The translations under genes were made by a program, and so were the position numbers. Shown here one piece after another: positions 44,632 to 53,638 of a stretch of 64,000 nucleotides of DNA; position 1 is the stretch's first letter, and each line of letters starts with the position of its first letter. The stretch comes from Trichocoleus desertorum ATA4-8-CV12. GTDB taxonomy: Bacteria; Cyanobacteriota; Cyanobacteriia; FACHB-46. Under the pieces are notes generated by a model, which saw only the letters and a list, made by a program, of their open reading frames with translations, was not told the DNA's origin and did not search any database. The stretch covers positions 62,001-126,000 of the forward strand of contig JAHHIL010000002.1 of NCBI GenBank assembly GCA_019358975.1, in the 5' to 3' direction.

Positions 44632-45531
44632 ATGCAGAAATTAATTTCTAAAGACGGTGCTTTTAGACAACAGCTAACTCCCTACTTATTCCTGTTGCCA
44701 GCGCTGATTGTTCTGAGCCTGACCGTTTTTTGGCCTGCTCTACAGGCGTTTTATCTTAGTTTTACCCGCTTTGAATATGACCTGACCCAACCGCCGCAAT
44801 GGGCAGGATTCAGCAATCTCCAGCGCCTATGGACTGATCCTGTATTTTGGCAAACTCTACGCAACACGGTGCTTTATCTGGTTTGTGTCGTGCCGATTTT
44901 AGTCATCGCACCCCTGGGCTTAGCAATCTTAGTTAACCAAAAGCTGCGCGGTATTCGTTGGTTTCGGGTGGCATTCTACACACCTGTCGTGATCTCAATG
45001 GTGGTGGCTGGGATTGCTTGGCGCTGGCTCTACGCCGATAACGGCCTCCTGAATCAATTTCTTAAGGCATTGGGGATGACGGAAGGGATTCCTTGGTTGA
45101 CCAGCCCTCGGTTTGCCCTGTTCAGTGTCATGGCAGTCACCATTTGGAAGGGTTTGGGCTACTACATGGTGATTTATTTGGCAGGACTACAATCGATTCC
45201 GGCAGATTTATATGAAGCCGCAGCGATCGATGGCTCCGATGGCATTAAGAAGCATTGGGACATCACCGTTCCCTTGATGCAGCCCTATTTGTTTCTCGTG
45301 GCGGTGATCTCCTCTATTTCTGCCACCAAAGTCTTTGAGGAAATTTACATCATGACCCAAGGTGGCCCGCGCAATAGTTCTAAGACGATTGTGTACTACC
45401 TCTACGAGCAAGCTTTTCAAAACCTAGAGATGAGTTACGCCTGCACAATTGGGCTAGTGCTGTTTCTAATTATTCTGAGCTTATCCATTGTGCGCTTGTG
45501 GATTGGAGGTCAAGAATCAGCGGTGAGCTGA
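44632..45531 (+). CDS. Carbohydrate ABC transporter permease (MalF/UgpA-like)
   Basis: A 299-residue inner-membrane permease with six predicted helices. The EAA loop that docks the ATPase is EAAAIDGSDGIKKHWDITVPLMQP (about 200-222), with the conserved Gly. The N-terminal FLLPALIVLSLTVFWPALQAFYLSF is typical of the MalF/UgpA/LacF side of sugar importers. The partner permease, binding protein and ATPase genes are absent from the window. ATG 44632 is chosen over TTG 44623. Confidence 0.88.
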   Translation: MQKLISKDGAFRQQLTPYLFLLPALIVLSLTVFWPALQAFYLSFTRFEYDLTQPPQWAGFSNLQRLWTDPVFWQTLRNTVLYLVCVVPILVIAPLGLAILVNQKLRGIRWFRVAFYTPVVISMVVAGIAWRWLYADNGLLNQFLKALGMTEGIPWLTSPRFALFSVMAVTIWKGLGYYMVIYLAGLQSIPADLYEAAAIDGSDGIKKHWDITVPLMQPYLFLVAVISSISATKVFEEIYIMTQGGPRNSSKTIVYYLYEQAFQNLEMSYACTIGLVLFLIILSLSIVRLWIGGQESAVS

Positions 45532-45534
45532 GTC

Positions 45535-46224
45535 CTAAACAATGCCTGGGGTTGTTGGTGTAGGAGGCGATGTGGTTGGAGCTACTTCTGGCAGGGGAGG
45601 TCGCAGGCAGAGGTAGATCAGAGGCCCAAACAAAGGGAGTAGAGCGGCTAGCCAAAAAAGTTGTGGGTTATGCAGACCCCGACGGGCCATGTCATCGTTC
45701 AACAAGGTCGATATGGGAAAGATCAGGCACATCAGGCAAAAGTCGATGCTGATTAAATGCACAAAAGACCTTGTTTGCCACTGCTGCACGAAGTCTGTCC
45801 AATCCCCCACTATCAAGGCGTAAGCAATCAAAGCGATCGCGCACACAGTTAAGCCAATCCCCATAGAACGGGAATCTAACGTTTGCAGCCAGTTGTCTTT
45901 AGGCCCAGCAAAAGATTGGTTCGGTTGTCGTAATCCTAAGTAGGGCAACAAACACAGCACACCTGTCCCGTTAGAACCCAGGAAGTAGGGCCATGCGGGA
46001 ATCGATTGCATCCGCCCATCCGCAAACATCAAGCAGGCATAGATCATCGGCCATACTCCCATCAGACAGAAGATCACCACAAGATAAGTATTCAAGTCTG
46101 CCCACTGGAGGGTGAGCAACTTGCGGGCGATCGCCCAGGTATCGGGTTGATCGAGCGGTGCCAAGCGGATGGTGTATAAGACAAACCCTGCCCAAATCCA
46201 CCACAGCAATATTTTTCTGATCAT
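45535..46224 (-). CDS. Conserved integral membrane protein
   Basis: A 229-residue protein with about six hydrophobic segments (near 6-20, 45-65, 80-98, 125-142, 158-175 and 190-207). The conserved-looking parts are DLNTYLVVIFCLMGVWPMIYACLMFADG and LLNDDMARRGLHNPQLFWLAALLPLFGPLIYL, and the tail is Pro/Thr-rich. This layout occurs in cyanobacterial and plastid hypothetical membrane proteins. I cannot name a function. It converges on the sugar permease gene with almost no gap. Confidence 0.65.
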   Translation of the reverse strand: MIRKILLWWIWAGFVLYTIRLAPLDQPDTWAIARKLLTLQWADLNTYLVVIFCLMGVWPMIYACLMFADGRMQSIPAWPYFLGSNGTGVLCLLPYLGLRQPNQSFAGPKDNWLQTLDSRSMGIGLTVCAIALIAYALIVGDWTDFVQQWQTRSFVHLISIDFCLMCLIFPISTLLNDDMARRGLHNPQLFWLAALLPLFGPLIYLCLRPPLPEVAPTTSPPTPTTPGIV

Positions 46225-46353
46225 GACCGGAAAGCGCCTGAAGTAACGCTCAGTTCATTGATGTCCGCTCAGTCTAAAGTAGAAACGCAGCGTGCTACGT
46301 CTGCCTGAAGTCAAATCAGTTAAATCAGCAGTCTAGTTGGATGGAAGTTGAAG

Positions 46354-46686
46354 ATGGAGCCAGAAACTACCCAGCGCTATGGCGTTGTTTTCGTGACAGC
46401 CTCCTCCCAAGCAGAAGCCGAGGCGATCGCAGAAGCTTTGATTACCTCGAAGCTAGCAGCTTGTGTCAGTTTCACCCCGATTCATTCGGTTTATACCTGG
46501 CAGGGGCAGGTTCACAAAGACCAAGAATGGCAGCTTTTAATCAAAACAGACTTAACGAAATTTGCAGCTTTGGCTGCTAAAGTCCAGGAAGTACATTCCT
46601 ACGACGTGCCAGAAATTATTGCCTTGCCTATCGTGGCAGGTTCCCCATCATATCTACAGTGGTTAGGTGAGCAAGTAGAGAGATAG
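46354..46686 (+). CDS. cutA: Divalent-cation tolerance protein CutA
   Basis: A 110-residue ferredoxin-like, trimer-forming protein. Family features are the start segment VVFVTASSQAEAEAIAEALITSKLAACVSF, VYTWQGQVHKDQEWQLLIKT, and HSYDVPEIIALPI near the C-terminus, with Cys in the AACVSF strand. CutA is linked to copper tolerance in E. coli, but its cellular role is unclear and similar to signalling PII-like folds. ATG 46354 with GGAAG upstream is preferred over TTG 46348. Confidence 0.93.
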   Translation: MEPETTQRYGVVFVTASSQAEAEAIAEALITSKLAACVSFTPIHSVYTWQGQVHKDQEWQLLIKTDLTKFAALAAKVQEVHSYDVPEIIALPIVAGSPSYLQWLGEQVER

Positions 46687-46745
46687 CTCAGCTTCCCCCG
46701 ATGTACTTTAACCAGCTAGAGCGATCGCCTTTTGAAACTCAAGTT

Positions 46746-46782
46746 AAAAACTGCCGTATCTTTTGATGGCAGAAACGGCAGT
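46746..46782 (-). terminator. Rho-independent terminator of the PEP-CTERM gene
   Basis: On the minus strand ACTGCCGT and ACGGCAGT (46782-46775 and 46757-46750) form a perfect 8-bp stem with a 17-base loop. The stem is followed by a run of T (46749-46746). It is placed about 40 bp after the stop codon. Confidence 0.7.
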
Positions 46783-46818
46783 AGCTAAACTTTAAAAATA
46801 GATTCTGATTTTATTCGC

Positions 46819-47538
46819 CTATGCTTTGACGACAACCTTCTGTTGCTGTTTGCGCTTCAGTGAACCTGCACCCAAAGTACCTAAAGCTAGAAAACCTAAT
46901 ATAGAGGATGGTTCAGGAACTTTTTCGCTAGTACCATTTAGGTTAAAGGCATGATTGATCCCGTTGTCTTCCCAGTTATCGAAGGTTCCCTGGAAAGATT
47001 CTTTGCCAGTTGAACCAAATCCAGCGCTTGTACTCTCCCAATGAATCTCATCTCGATCAAAATCAAAGGAAAGGTGCAAACCTAGCCAATATTTTGTACT
47101 GGCTGATAAGGAAATTGAATTTTGAAGATTGAACGAGTACTTGTACTCTTGAAGATTGAACCCGTAGTCATCAAAGGGATTATTAGTATTACCAGTTGCT
47201 TGCTTAACTATATTGACTCCATTGCCAGAAACAAAGGGAGTATTGGCAGGTAAACCGCCATTATCATTAAAGAGAAAGTACGAGAGATTTCCATCCCAAT
47301 TCTTTCCAGAACTGCGTTCAAGAGTCCAGAACTGAACAGCTGTTAGAGATTGAGCGGTACTTAAGATAAAATCGTCAGTCTGCACCCACGCAGTCATCTC
47401 ACGGCCAGTTTGTGGATTTGGGCCACCGCCATCAAAGATTATACTGTTTGCTTGGGCCGATGTTGCTGCGCCTAAAGCGATTACAGAGGCTCCTAGAGTA
47501 GCAAGTGATAATTTTTTCAACACACTTCCAGTAGTCAT
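46819..47538 (-). CDS. PEP-CTERM sorting-domain protein
   Basis: A 239-residue secreted protein. An N-terminal signal peptide (1-30, ending SAQA) precedes a beta-rich extracellular domain (LTAVQFWTLERSSGKNWDG, TKYWLGLHLSFDFD). The C-terminus has the complete exosortase recognition tail: VPEPSS, a hydrophobic helix (ILGFLALGTLGAGS) and a basic end (LKRKQQQK). It should be processed by the exosortase encoded at 14647-15561. The function of the mature domain is unknown. ATG 47538 is the start, and the gene is monocistronic with its own terminator. Confidence 0.9.
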   Translation of the reverse strand: MTTGSVLKKLSLATLGASVIALGAATSAQANSIIFDGGGPNPQTGREMTAWVQTDDFILSTAQSLTAVQFWTLERSSGKNWDGNLSYFLFNDNGGLPANTPFVSGNGVNIVKQATGNTNNPFDDYGFNLQEYKYSFNLQNSISLSASTKYWLGLHLSFDFDRDEIHWESTSAGFGSTGKESFQGTFDNWEDNGINHAFNLNGTSEKVPEPSSILGFLALGTLGAGSLKRKQQQKVVVKA

Positions 47539-48258
47539 AGATTTCTTTCTGCACGAAGGTGAGCAGTAATATTAGAGCTAGTTTGACGTTAGCTTTTCGA
47601 TCCGATCGGTCCAGCTTTACCGAAGCCAAAGCAAATCTTTCCCTATCTCCAACCACTGTTTGGGAGGTAAGGGCGATCGTAAAACTCAATTTACGTAGAT
47701 GCTTTCAGGGGCTAGCTTGCTTTTGCACTGCTGCGCTTTAGGACGCTTCCCTGTTGAAATCAACCATGCCATCCTCTCTGTAGCGATCGCAAGCAGCCAT
47801 GCCTACCCTTTACCGAAGAAGTACATACTTTAGATAATAGATGTAATTACTACAAAACTGGCTGCAACTACCCAAAAGTCAAAAACCGCAGGGCTTTCAT
47901 CTACCTGGATTGACGACCGTAGCTCAGGCGATATTTCATACAAACTATTTACGTATTAGCACCACTTCTCTTAGACTTGAGTACATATTCAAGGGAAGCA
48001 AGCTCTCCTCAATTGTCCGCCGACTACTGAAGGCACCAGCTTGGAAGACGCTTGGGTAAAGCTAATTAAAGCTTTTGACGAATCTTTCCTTGGCTAGCGA
48101 TCGCTTGTAAGTTACTGTCTTAATTTCACTAATGAATTTTGCAGCAATCAAACAAGTGAAAGCAGCAAGAGTTTGGCAAAGGTTGATATTGTCTACTTTT
48201 GCAAGAATTTTAGGGGGTGTTCTACCTGTCATCCTTAGCCCCCAAAATTACTTTTGAG
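47539..48258. other. Long spacer, no gene recognised
   Basis: About 0.7 kb of divergent spacer. It contains scattered HIP1-like words and an AT-rich part (about 47820-47860), but no convincing ORF, RNA gene or hairpin. A 60-codon plus-strand frame (47559-47741) has no codon or motif support. Promoters of the PEP-CTERM gene and of the small membrane protein gene are expected here. Confidence 0.4.
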
Positions 48259-48600
48259 ATGCCAGAAACAGAGCCTATTGATTCTTTTAGTAGCAAACCT
48301 GTTGGTGAAGCTGCGATCGCTTCGAAGTCTTGTTTAGTTCAGCCACGAAGAACGCAAAAAACACATCGCTCCAGCCCCACATTGCTTCAACTTTTTGCCC
48401 TTGGCCTTCAGGTAGCGCTCTTCTTGACTGCTAGCGCCAGTGTTGGATACGGCTTGTTCTACTCGCCGTTGTCTCTACTTTCTTCGGCGTTTCACCCAGC
48501 TGGAATTCCTTGGCTAACGACCCCAGACAGCTGTGAACAAACTGGACGCACTTGGCATCAAGGCCGTTGTTTCGATTACGACCACAACCCATTGTTTTAA
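48259..48600 (+). CDS. Small single-pass membrane protein, hypothetical
   Basis: About 113 residues from ATG 48259 (MPETEPIDSFSS); GTG 48217 would add 14 residues. A cytoplasmic basic stretch (VQPRRTQKTHRSSP) precedes one hydrophobic helix (FALGLQVALFLTASASVGYGLFYSPL). An outside tail follows with two cysteines (SCEQTGRTWHQGRCFDY) that might form a disulfide. No family is recognised. It converges on the phosphate transporter gene. Confidence 0.55.
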   Translation: MPETEPIDSFSSKPVGEAAIASKSCLVQPRRTQKTHRSSPTLLQLFALGLQVALFLTASASVGYGLFYSPLSLLSSAFHPAGIPWLTTPDSCEQTGRTWHQGRCFDYDHNPLF

Positions 48601-48646
48601 TTGGTCTGGTTTAGCCCCTTTTGTTTAGTCACATAGGGTGATCGCT

Positions 48647-49930
48647 TTACAACCAGAAAAATCGAATACTGGTAAAGATCAAAGCTGATAATGCAGCAGC
48701 AACGGGAATCGTTACCAACCAAGCCAAGCCGATCTCCCGGAGGGTGGCAAACTTGATTGAACGCCAACTTTTCACCAATCCCACGCCTACCACGCCACCT
48801 ACCAGCGCATGAGAAGTAGAAACGGGTAGACCTAAGCGCGAAGCTAGCAGAACGGTGGCAGCGGTGGCTAACTCAGCACAGAATCCTCCACTCGGTTGCA
48901 GCGCGGTGATGCCTTCCCCAATCGTCGCGATCACCTTTTTGCCCAAAACCGCCAAACCCGCCACAATGCCAACCCCACCAATCACCAAAATCCATAGAGG
49001 AACACTGAAATTTTGGGTTGGCACGAAACCTGTTTGCTGAATGTAGGCGATCGCAGCCAAGGGAGCAACGGCATTCCCAACATCATTAGAGCCATGAGCA
49101 AACGCCACAAAGCAAGCACTGAGTACTTGAAATTGCCCAATTTGTCGCTCTACCTGCCTGGGAGCATCCTCTAGCTGTCCTCGCCCTGCCAGTTGTTGCC
49201 AGTTCACCCAAGTTAATCCCATTGTGGCGATCGCTCCGATCAGCAAGGGAATATCGTGCTGGGGCAAGGTAATACCGAGGCGAGACACTAAAAACTGCTG
49301 AATTGGTTGGCTCAGGGATGGCAAAACAATCACCCCAAACACGCTGAATAGCGCCACACTCAGCCAAGGAATCCATTCATCCAAACATCGAATCGGATCG
49401 GCTTGATCCAAAATCCAACGCTTGACCAAACTGTAGAAGCAGGCTGCGATCGCTCCACTAATCAGAGGCGTAATTACCCAGGTCAGAGAAATTAAACCAA
49501 CCGCTTGCCAATCGACTGCTTGTGATCCAACAGCAACCCAACCAAACCCTGCTAAAGCACCAACCACCGCGTGGGAGGAAGATACAGGCAAACTTAAGCT
49601 GGTCGCAATTTGCAGCCACAGACCACAACTGATTAAAACCGCAACCATACCCGCCACTAGTACTTGTGGCCTAGTGGCAAACAGTTCTGGGTTGACGACT
49701 CCAGTCGCCAGCGTCCCAGCTACCTCATGTCCAAATAAAACCGCGCCCGTAAACTCCAAAATGCCTGCAATCACCAGTGCTTGCCGCAAGGTGACGGCTT
49801 TGGAACCAACCGAGGTGCCCATCGCATTGGCTACATCGTTGGCTCCCAAGTTCCAGGCTAAATAGAGGGCCAGTAAACTCGTCAGTACCAGTGGCAGAGA
49901 TGCTTGATTCAACATGAATCCTGGGATCAA
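48647..49930 (-). CDS. Inorganic phosphate transporter, PiT family
   Basis: A 427-residue, roughly ten-helix permease that takes up phosphate (as metal-phosphate) with H+ or Na+. Two inverted repeats carry the signatures LGANDVANAMGTSVGSKAVTLRQAL (about 28-52) and FAHGSNDVGNAVAPLAAI (about 277-294), each with the conserved Asn-Asp. SSSHAVVGALAGFG and STSHALVGGVVGVG are the matching helix ends. The start is ATG 49930. The gene is single, and no pho box was identified. Confidence 0.93.
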   Translation of the reverse strand: MIPGFMLNQASLPLVLTSLLALYLAWNLGANDVANAMGTSVGSKAVTLRQALVIAGILEFTGAVLFGHEVAGTLATGVVNPELFATRPQVLVAGMVAVLISCGLWLQIATSLSLPVSSSHAVVGALAGFGWVAVGSQAVDWQAVGLISLTWVITPLISGAIAACFYSLVKRWILDQADPIRCLDEWIPWLSVALFSVFGVIVLPSLSQPIQQFLVSRLGITLPQHDIPLLIGAIATMGLTWVNWQQLAGRGQLEDAPRQVERQIGQFQVLSACFVAFAHGSNDVGNAVAPLAAIAYIQQTGFVPTQNFSVPLWILVIGGVGIVAGLAVLGKKVIATIGEGITALQPSGGFCAELATAATVLLASRLGLPVSTSHALVGGVVGVGLVKSWRSIKFATLREIGLAWLVTIPVAAALSALIFTSIRFFWL

Positions 49931-49962
49931 TAACGCACTATCCTAAGCATCCTAGCTCCTAG

Positions 49963-51840
49963 CTAACTCGCCTTGGGTTTCATCTGTCCTCGCATCCGTT
50001 CAAAGTTCAAACCCGCTACTCCCAACGTCACCAACAAAACCCCAAACCACTGGCGACTTTGCAGTTGGTCTTGAATAATCAACCAAGCGAGAATAGCGGT
50101 GAATGCGGGTCCTGTGGCACTAATAATGGAGGCGGGAGCCGCACCAATTAAACGAATTCCAATATTGGTAAAGAGATAGCCGAGCAAAGTCGCAGTTCCT
50201 AAGACCAAACAACCCAGCATGAAACCAGGCCACATATCTGGCTGGATTTTAACCGTCAACGCTTGGGCGGGGAACATCAAAACCAAGCTGGAGAGCACAA
50301 AAATCGTAACAAATTGAATGAGGCTGACTGGCACTGGATGCAGCTTCCGAGTACACAGGCCAGTCAAAATCACATAGCCAGCAAAGGCAAATCCTGAAAC
50401 AGCAGCAGCTACGCTCCCTAGCCAGAGATTACCCGTTGCAGGCCCCGTGACTTGAGGCAAGGCTAAAATGCCGCCTGAGCAAATCACGGCCATGACGACT
50501 AGTCGAAATACGGTGGGGCGATCGCCAAAGATCTTCCAGGCCAAGAACACGGTAATGGTGGGATATATAAAGAAAATGGTAATGGCGGTTCCAGCAGCGA
50601 TCTGGGCTAGGGCGGTGTAGATCAAAACTTGCGACAGAAACAGAAACGCACCACTCCCTACAACATTGCGTAAAGGACGGCGATCTGGGGCCAGCAAAAA
50701 CCGTTTAATCTCTTGCCACATGGGTGGATAAAGCACGGGTGCCAGCAAAGCCAACAAAGGCACGACAATCAACATCCGCATCCACAGGATGAGCAACGAG
50801 TTGCCCAAACCAGGCGTAATAACTCCCCCCAACTGACCAATGCCAAGGACCATATGGGCCTTAAACAGAACTTTAACCACCACGTTGTGGAATGACAGCG
50901 CCACGGATGACAGCAGCACCAAGATCAAACCCACCTGCACTTGCGAGGGTCGCTTGGCTTGGGTCTTAGTTTGGGGAGGAACAGTCGGTGGCTCTTGGGC
51001 TCCTTGAGCGCTGGGTAGGGGCGAAGGTAAGGAGGGTTCTGCACTAGAGCCTCTGGGTTCCAGTGGCCGATTGACTGGCTGGGTCGTGCTTTGAGGTAGC
51101 GATCGCGCTTCTGTAGTGGGCTCTATAGAGGGAGTAAAGCGATCGCCTGATAGCAGTTGAGCAGGGTTACTTTCTTCTGAGTGAAGTTGTTGGCGCAAAC
51201 GCTGGACGAGTGCGGCTAAAATTGTTTCTCCCTGTTGCTCCAGACTGTGCATACGATTGAGCTGTTGTGACAACGAGCTTTGGTAGCTGTTTAGCTCCTG
51301 CTGCAAAGTTCTGAAGGTAGTACTAAAGGTTGTTTCTAAAGACGCCAGAATTTGGTAAATCTCAGCATTGTTAACACTATTGGCGTTAGCACTATTGGCA
51401 TTAGCACTATTGGGAGCACCATCAGAATTGGATGAACGGTTGGCATCTGCGATCGTCTGCCCCGAATTCTGCCGAGTACTGATGCCCGATTGATTCAGGC
51501 GCTGCATCAAGAAGATTTGCAGATGATCTGCGATCGCCTGAGCCAGTTGCTTCGCCCAAGCCTGCTGTTGAGCTAGTTGACGTTGTTCTAAGGCTTCATG
51601 ACTTTCAGCCTGCAATTGCTGATGCTGGCCGCGCAGTTGATCAATGTCTTCAATTAAGTGAGATTTTTCGGCTTGAAGGCGGGCAATATCTTGAGCAAAT
51701 TGCACAATCAAGTCTTGATGCAGGCGCTTGAGTTCCTGCGACACGGCTTTGAGCGTCTGCTCTGTCTGTGGCTCTCCTGCTTCCACGCTTGCCAATGGAT
51801 CGCGGAGCGGTTCTGATGGAGTGTTATTCAATTGCCCCAT
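49963..51840 (-). CDS. EamA/DMT-family transporter with large N-terminal coiled-coil extension
   Basis: A 625-residue fusion. Residues 1-310 are cytoplasmic: an N-terminal coiled coil (about 25-115, LKAVSQELKRLHQDLIVQFA onward), a repetitive NSANA linker (about 140-160), a second helix (about 165-215) and a Pro/Ser-rich spacer. Residues about 325-620 hold ten hydrophobic helices in two EamA units (LILVLLSSVALSFHNVVVKVL; SVAAAVSGFAFAGYVIL; ATLLGYLFTNIGIRLIGAAPASIISAT). DMT transporters export metabolites or amino acids; the substrate is unknown here. Typical EamA proteins are only about 300 residues. Confidence 0.85.
   Translation of the reverse strand: MGQLNNTPSEPLRDPLASVEAGEPQTEQTLKAVSQELKRLHQDLIVQFAQDIARLQAEKSHLIEDIDQLRGQHQQLQAESHEALEQRQLAQQQAWAKQLAQAIADHLQIFLMQRLNQSGISTRQNSGQTIADANRSSNSDGAPNSANANSANANSVNNAEIYQILASLETTFSTTFRTLQQELNSYQSSLSQQLNRMHSLEQQGETILAALVQRLRQQLHSEESNPAQLLSGDRFTPSIEPTTEARSLPQSTTQPVNRPLEPRGSSAEPSLPSPLPSAQGAQEPPTVPPQTKTQAKRPSQVQVGLILVLLSSVALSFHNVVVKVLFKAHMVLGIGQLGGVITPGLGNSLLILWMRMLIVVPLLALLAPVLYPPMWQEIKRFLLAPDRRPLRNVVGSGAFLFLSQVLIYTALAQIAAGTAITIFFIYPTITVFLAWKIFGDRPTVFRLVVMAVICSGGILALPQVTGPATGNLWLGSVAAAVSGFAFAGYVILTGLCTRKLHPVPVSLIQFVTIFVLSSLVLMFPAQALTVKIQPDMWPGFMLGCLVLGTATLLGYLFTNIGIRLIGAAPASIISATGPAFTAILAWLIIQDQLQSRQWFGVLLVTLGVAGLNFERMRGQMKPKAS
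51373..51417. repeat. Three 15-bp tandem units in the DMT transporter gene
   Basis: Units at 51373-51387, 51388-51402 and 51403-51417 (consensus AGCACTATTGGCATT on the plus strand) encode NSANA pentapeptide repeats in the linker between two coiled-coil parts. In-frame expansion would change linker length only. Confidence 0.75.
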
Positions 51841-51853
51841 GAGCGTTTAACCT

Positions 51854-52039
51854 CTAACCTCTTAGCCATTGAGCGATCGCCGTCCTTAGAACTGATTCAG
51901 CTTCTTTGTCAGTACTCCCAATCAGTATGCCCAAGTCGTTTTTAGAAATGTAAGTTAAGGGTTGCAATGGACTAATTGCTTCGTGATCGAGCTTTTGTCG
52001 CCATTTTATTGCAGCAGTGCAGTGGGTGAGTACAAACAA
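51854..52039 (-). CDS. Possible small protein before the DMT transporter gene
   Basis: A 61-codon frame from TTG 52039 ends 13 bp before the transporter start. The C-terminal half, NDLGILIGSTDKEAESVLRTAIAQWL, looks like a regular helical segment. No good ribosome-binding site or family is seen, so it may be a chance frame, a truncated gene, or a small operon partner. Confidence 0.3.
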   Translation of the reverse strand: MFVLTHCTAAIKWRQKLDHEAISPLQPLTYISKNDLGILIGSTDKEAESVLRTAIAQWLRG

Positions 52040-52194
52040 GGCAGTAGGTGCCCCAACCGAAATCCCTTGAGATTATCAGATTCAGGTTCTCTTTTGGTTT
52101 ATCTCCGGAGTTTTGGCGCGCATCTATAGAAATTTTTAACACCTTGCCGATGCTTGTAGCGCAATGTTGCTTGCTTAAGCAATAAACATGAGCC

Positions 52195-53232
52195 CTAGCT
52201 AAGCGGAGGGGGCTGAATCTGTAAAGATCGAGCGCAAGGCTGAGGCCCGCTCACTGCTCGATTTCTACCTTCAGATTTAGCTTGCAATAAGTTCTGGTCG
52301 GCTCGTCGCAACAAGCTAATGCCTTTTGGATCATCATCTGGCTCTAAAGAAGCAACACCAGCACTGATCGTGGCTTGAATTTCTAAGGTGGCGTCAATGC
52401 TAAAAGCTTGATCACTTACGAGACGGCAAATGCGTTGCCCGACGATCGGCGCTTCTTGACCATCAGTGTTGCTCAAAATAATCACAAATTCTTCGCCACC
52501 ATAACGAAACGGTGTGTCATAAAAGCGGAGGTTGTGGCGCAGACGAGCCGAGAGCAGCTTCAACATGCGATCGCCTACTAGATGGCCGTAGGTATCATTG
52601 ACCGCTTTGAAATAATCCACATCCAACATCACCAAGCTCAAAGGTAGAGAACGAGCACGGGCGTTTTGGATCTGACGCGGTAATTCCCACTCTAAAGCTC
52701 GACGATTATTGAGTTCAGTTAGGGGATCGGAAAGGGCGATCGCTGATAACAAGTCATTGGCTCGCATCAGCTCACGATGATTTCGCACCATCCGTAATCC
52801 AGCCTGAATCTGAGCCTGTAACAGGTGGTTTTGCAGCGTCATAGATTCAGCCAGCAGCAATTCACTGGTTTGGCAGTTGAGGTTCATTGCCAAATAAGCA
52901 TCTGCTCCCTGCTCTAGAGCCTCTACTTGTCGTTCCATGCCCCTACTAACAGACATCTCTGTCATCGCATGGCTCGCAGTTGCATCAGGCTCTGCGATCA
53001 GGAGGCAGTAAATCCAAGCTAGCCGAGCTTGTTCTTTAATCTGTTGACATAAATAGAGGCTAGCGGCACTAGCCTGTAAGACGAGCAAATCGGGCTGCTG
53101 GGCCTGAATCAGTGGAATTGCCTCGCCCGGAGTAGGTGCTGTTTCAACAGTGCAGTCTGCCAGATCGTGGAGCCGATCTAGAAGTGCGTCTAGAAAATAA
53201 TTTTCCCCAACTATCAGGATCGAAGCAGTCAT
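52195..53232 (-). CDS. Diguanylate cyclase (GGDEF) with degenerate receiver domain
   Basis: A 345-residue protein. The N-terminal domain (about 4-135) has the receiver fold pattern (ILIVGENYFLDALLDRL, PDLLVLQASAASLYL), but the phospho-acceptor Asp position after LLVL is Gln, so phosphorylation there is unlikely. The GGDEF domain (about 160-330) has DPLTELNNRRALEWELPRQ, VMLDVDYFKAVNDTYGHLVGD and an intact GGEEF. An RxxD inhibitory site (RFYD) lies five residues before it. It should make c-di-GMP with product feedback. Input may be a protein contact. ATG 53232. Confidence 0.9.
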   Translation of the reverse strand: MTASILIVGENYFLDALLDRLHDLADCTVETAPTPGEAIPLIQAQQPDLLVLQASAASLYLCQQIKEQARLAWIYCLLIAEPDATASHAMTEMSVSRGMERQVEALEQGADAYLAMNLNCQTSELLLAESMTLQNHLLQAQIQAGLRMVRNHRELMRANDLLSAIALSDPLTELNNRRALEWELPRQIQNARARSLPLSLVMLDVDYFKAVNDTYGHLVGDRMLKLLSARLRHNLRFYDTPFRYGGEEFVIILSNTDGQEAPIVGQRICRLVSDQAFSIDATLEIQATISAGVASLEPDDDPKGISLLRRADQNLLQAKSEGRNRAVSGPQPCARSLQIQPPPLS

Positions 53233-53638
53233 TGGCGTTTTAGAAGCCTGGTGAAGAAATCAAGGCCGTAACCTTCGCAAATTCCAAAATCTGCTACTGC
53301 TGTTAACGCCTAGATCTGGCAAATCCGCATTCGGGGTGAGGCCCGCCTCTAGGTGTTACTGAGTGTGCTCATGCTGCAACTATTTACACCTAACACTAAG
53401 AATGATCCGCAACCAGCAGTTGAATTACTGATTCCCTCAGCTAGGTCGAGGCTTTTTGCTGAAAGGCAACCCGTATATTCCCCAAGGAAAGGGAATGCGC
53501 GGGTAGGATTGAGCTTCGACCAGACCCACACTATTTCTCTTCAGAACTTCATGTGGCTAAAGCCCAGAGTTGGTCGAATCATGCGGCATCATAGATGAGA
53601 GGTCATTGTTCAGTCTGAATTCGCTTTAAAAAGGTTCC
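53233..53638. other. Spacer before alaS
   Basis: About 0.4 kb with no recognised RNA or hairpin. An 81-codon frame on the plus strand (GTG 53353 to 53598) has no motif, no ribosome-binding site and an unconvincing composition, and is not called. The alaS promoter probably lies in 53500-53635. Confidence 0.35.

Noticed and set aside
47559-47741. 60-codon frame in the spacer after the PEP-CTERM gene start
   Set aside because: No start-site support and no recognisable sequence.
53353-53598. 81-codon frame before alaS
   Set aside because: No ribosome-binding site, no motif and atypical composition; likely chance.
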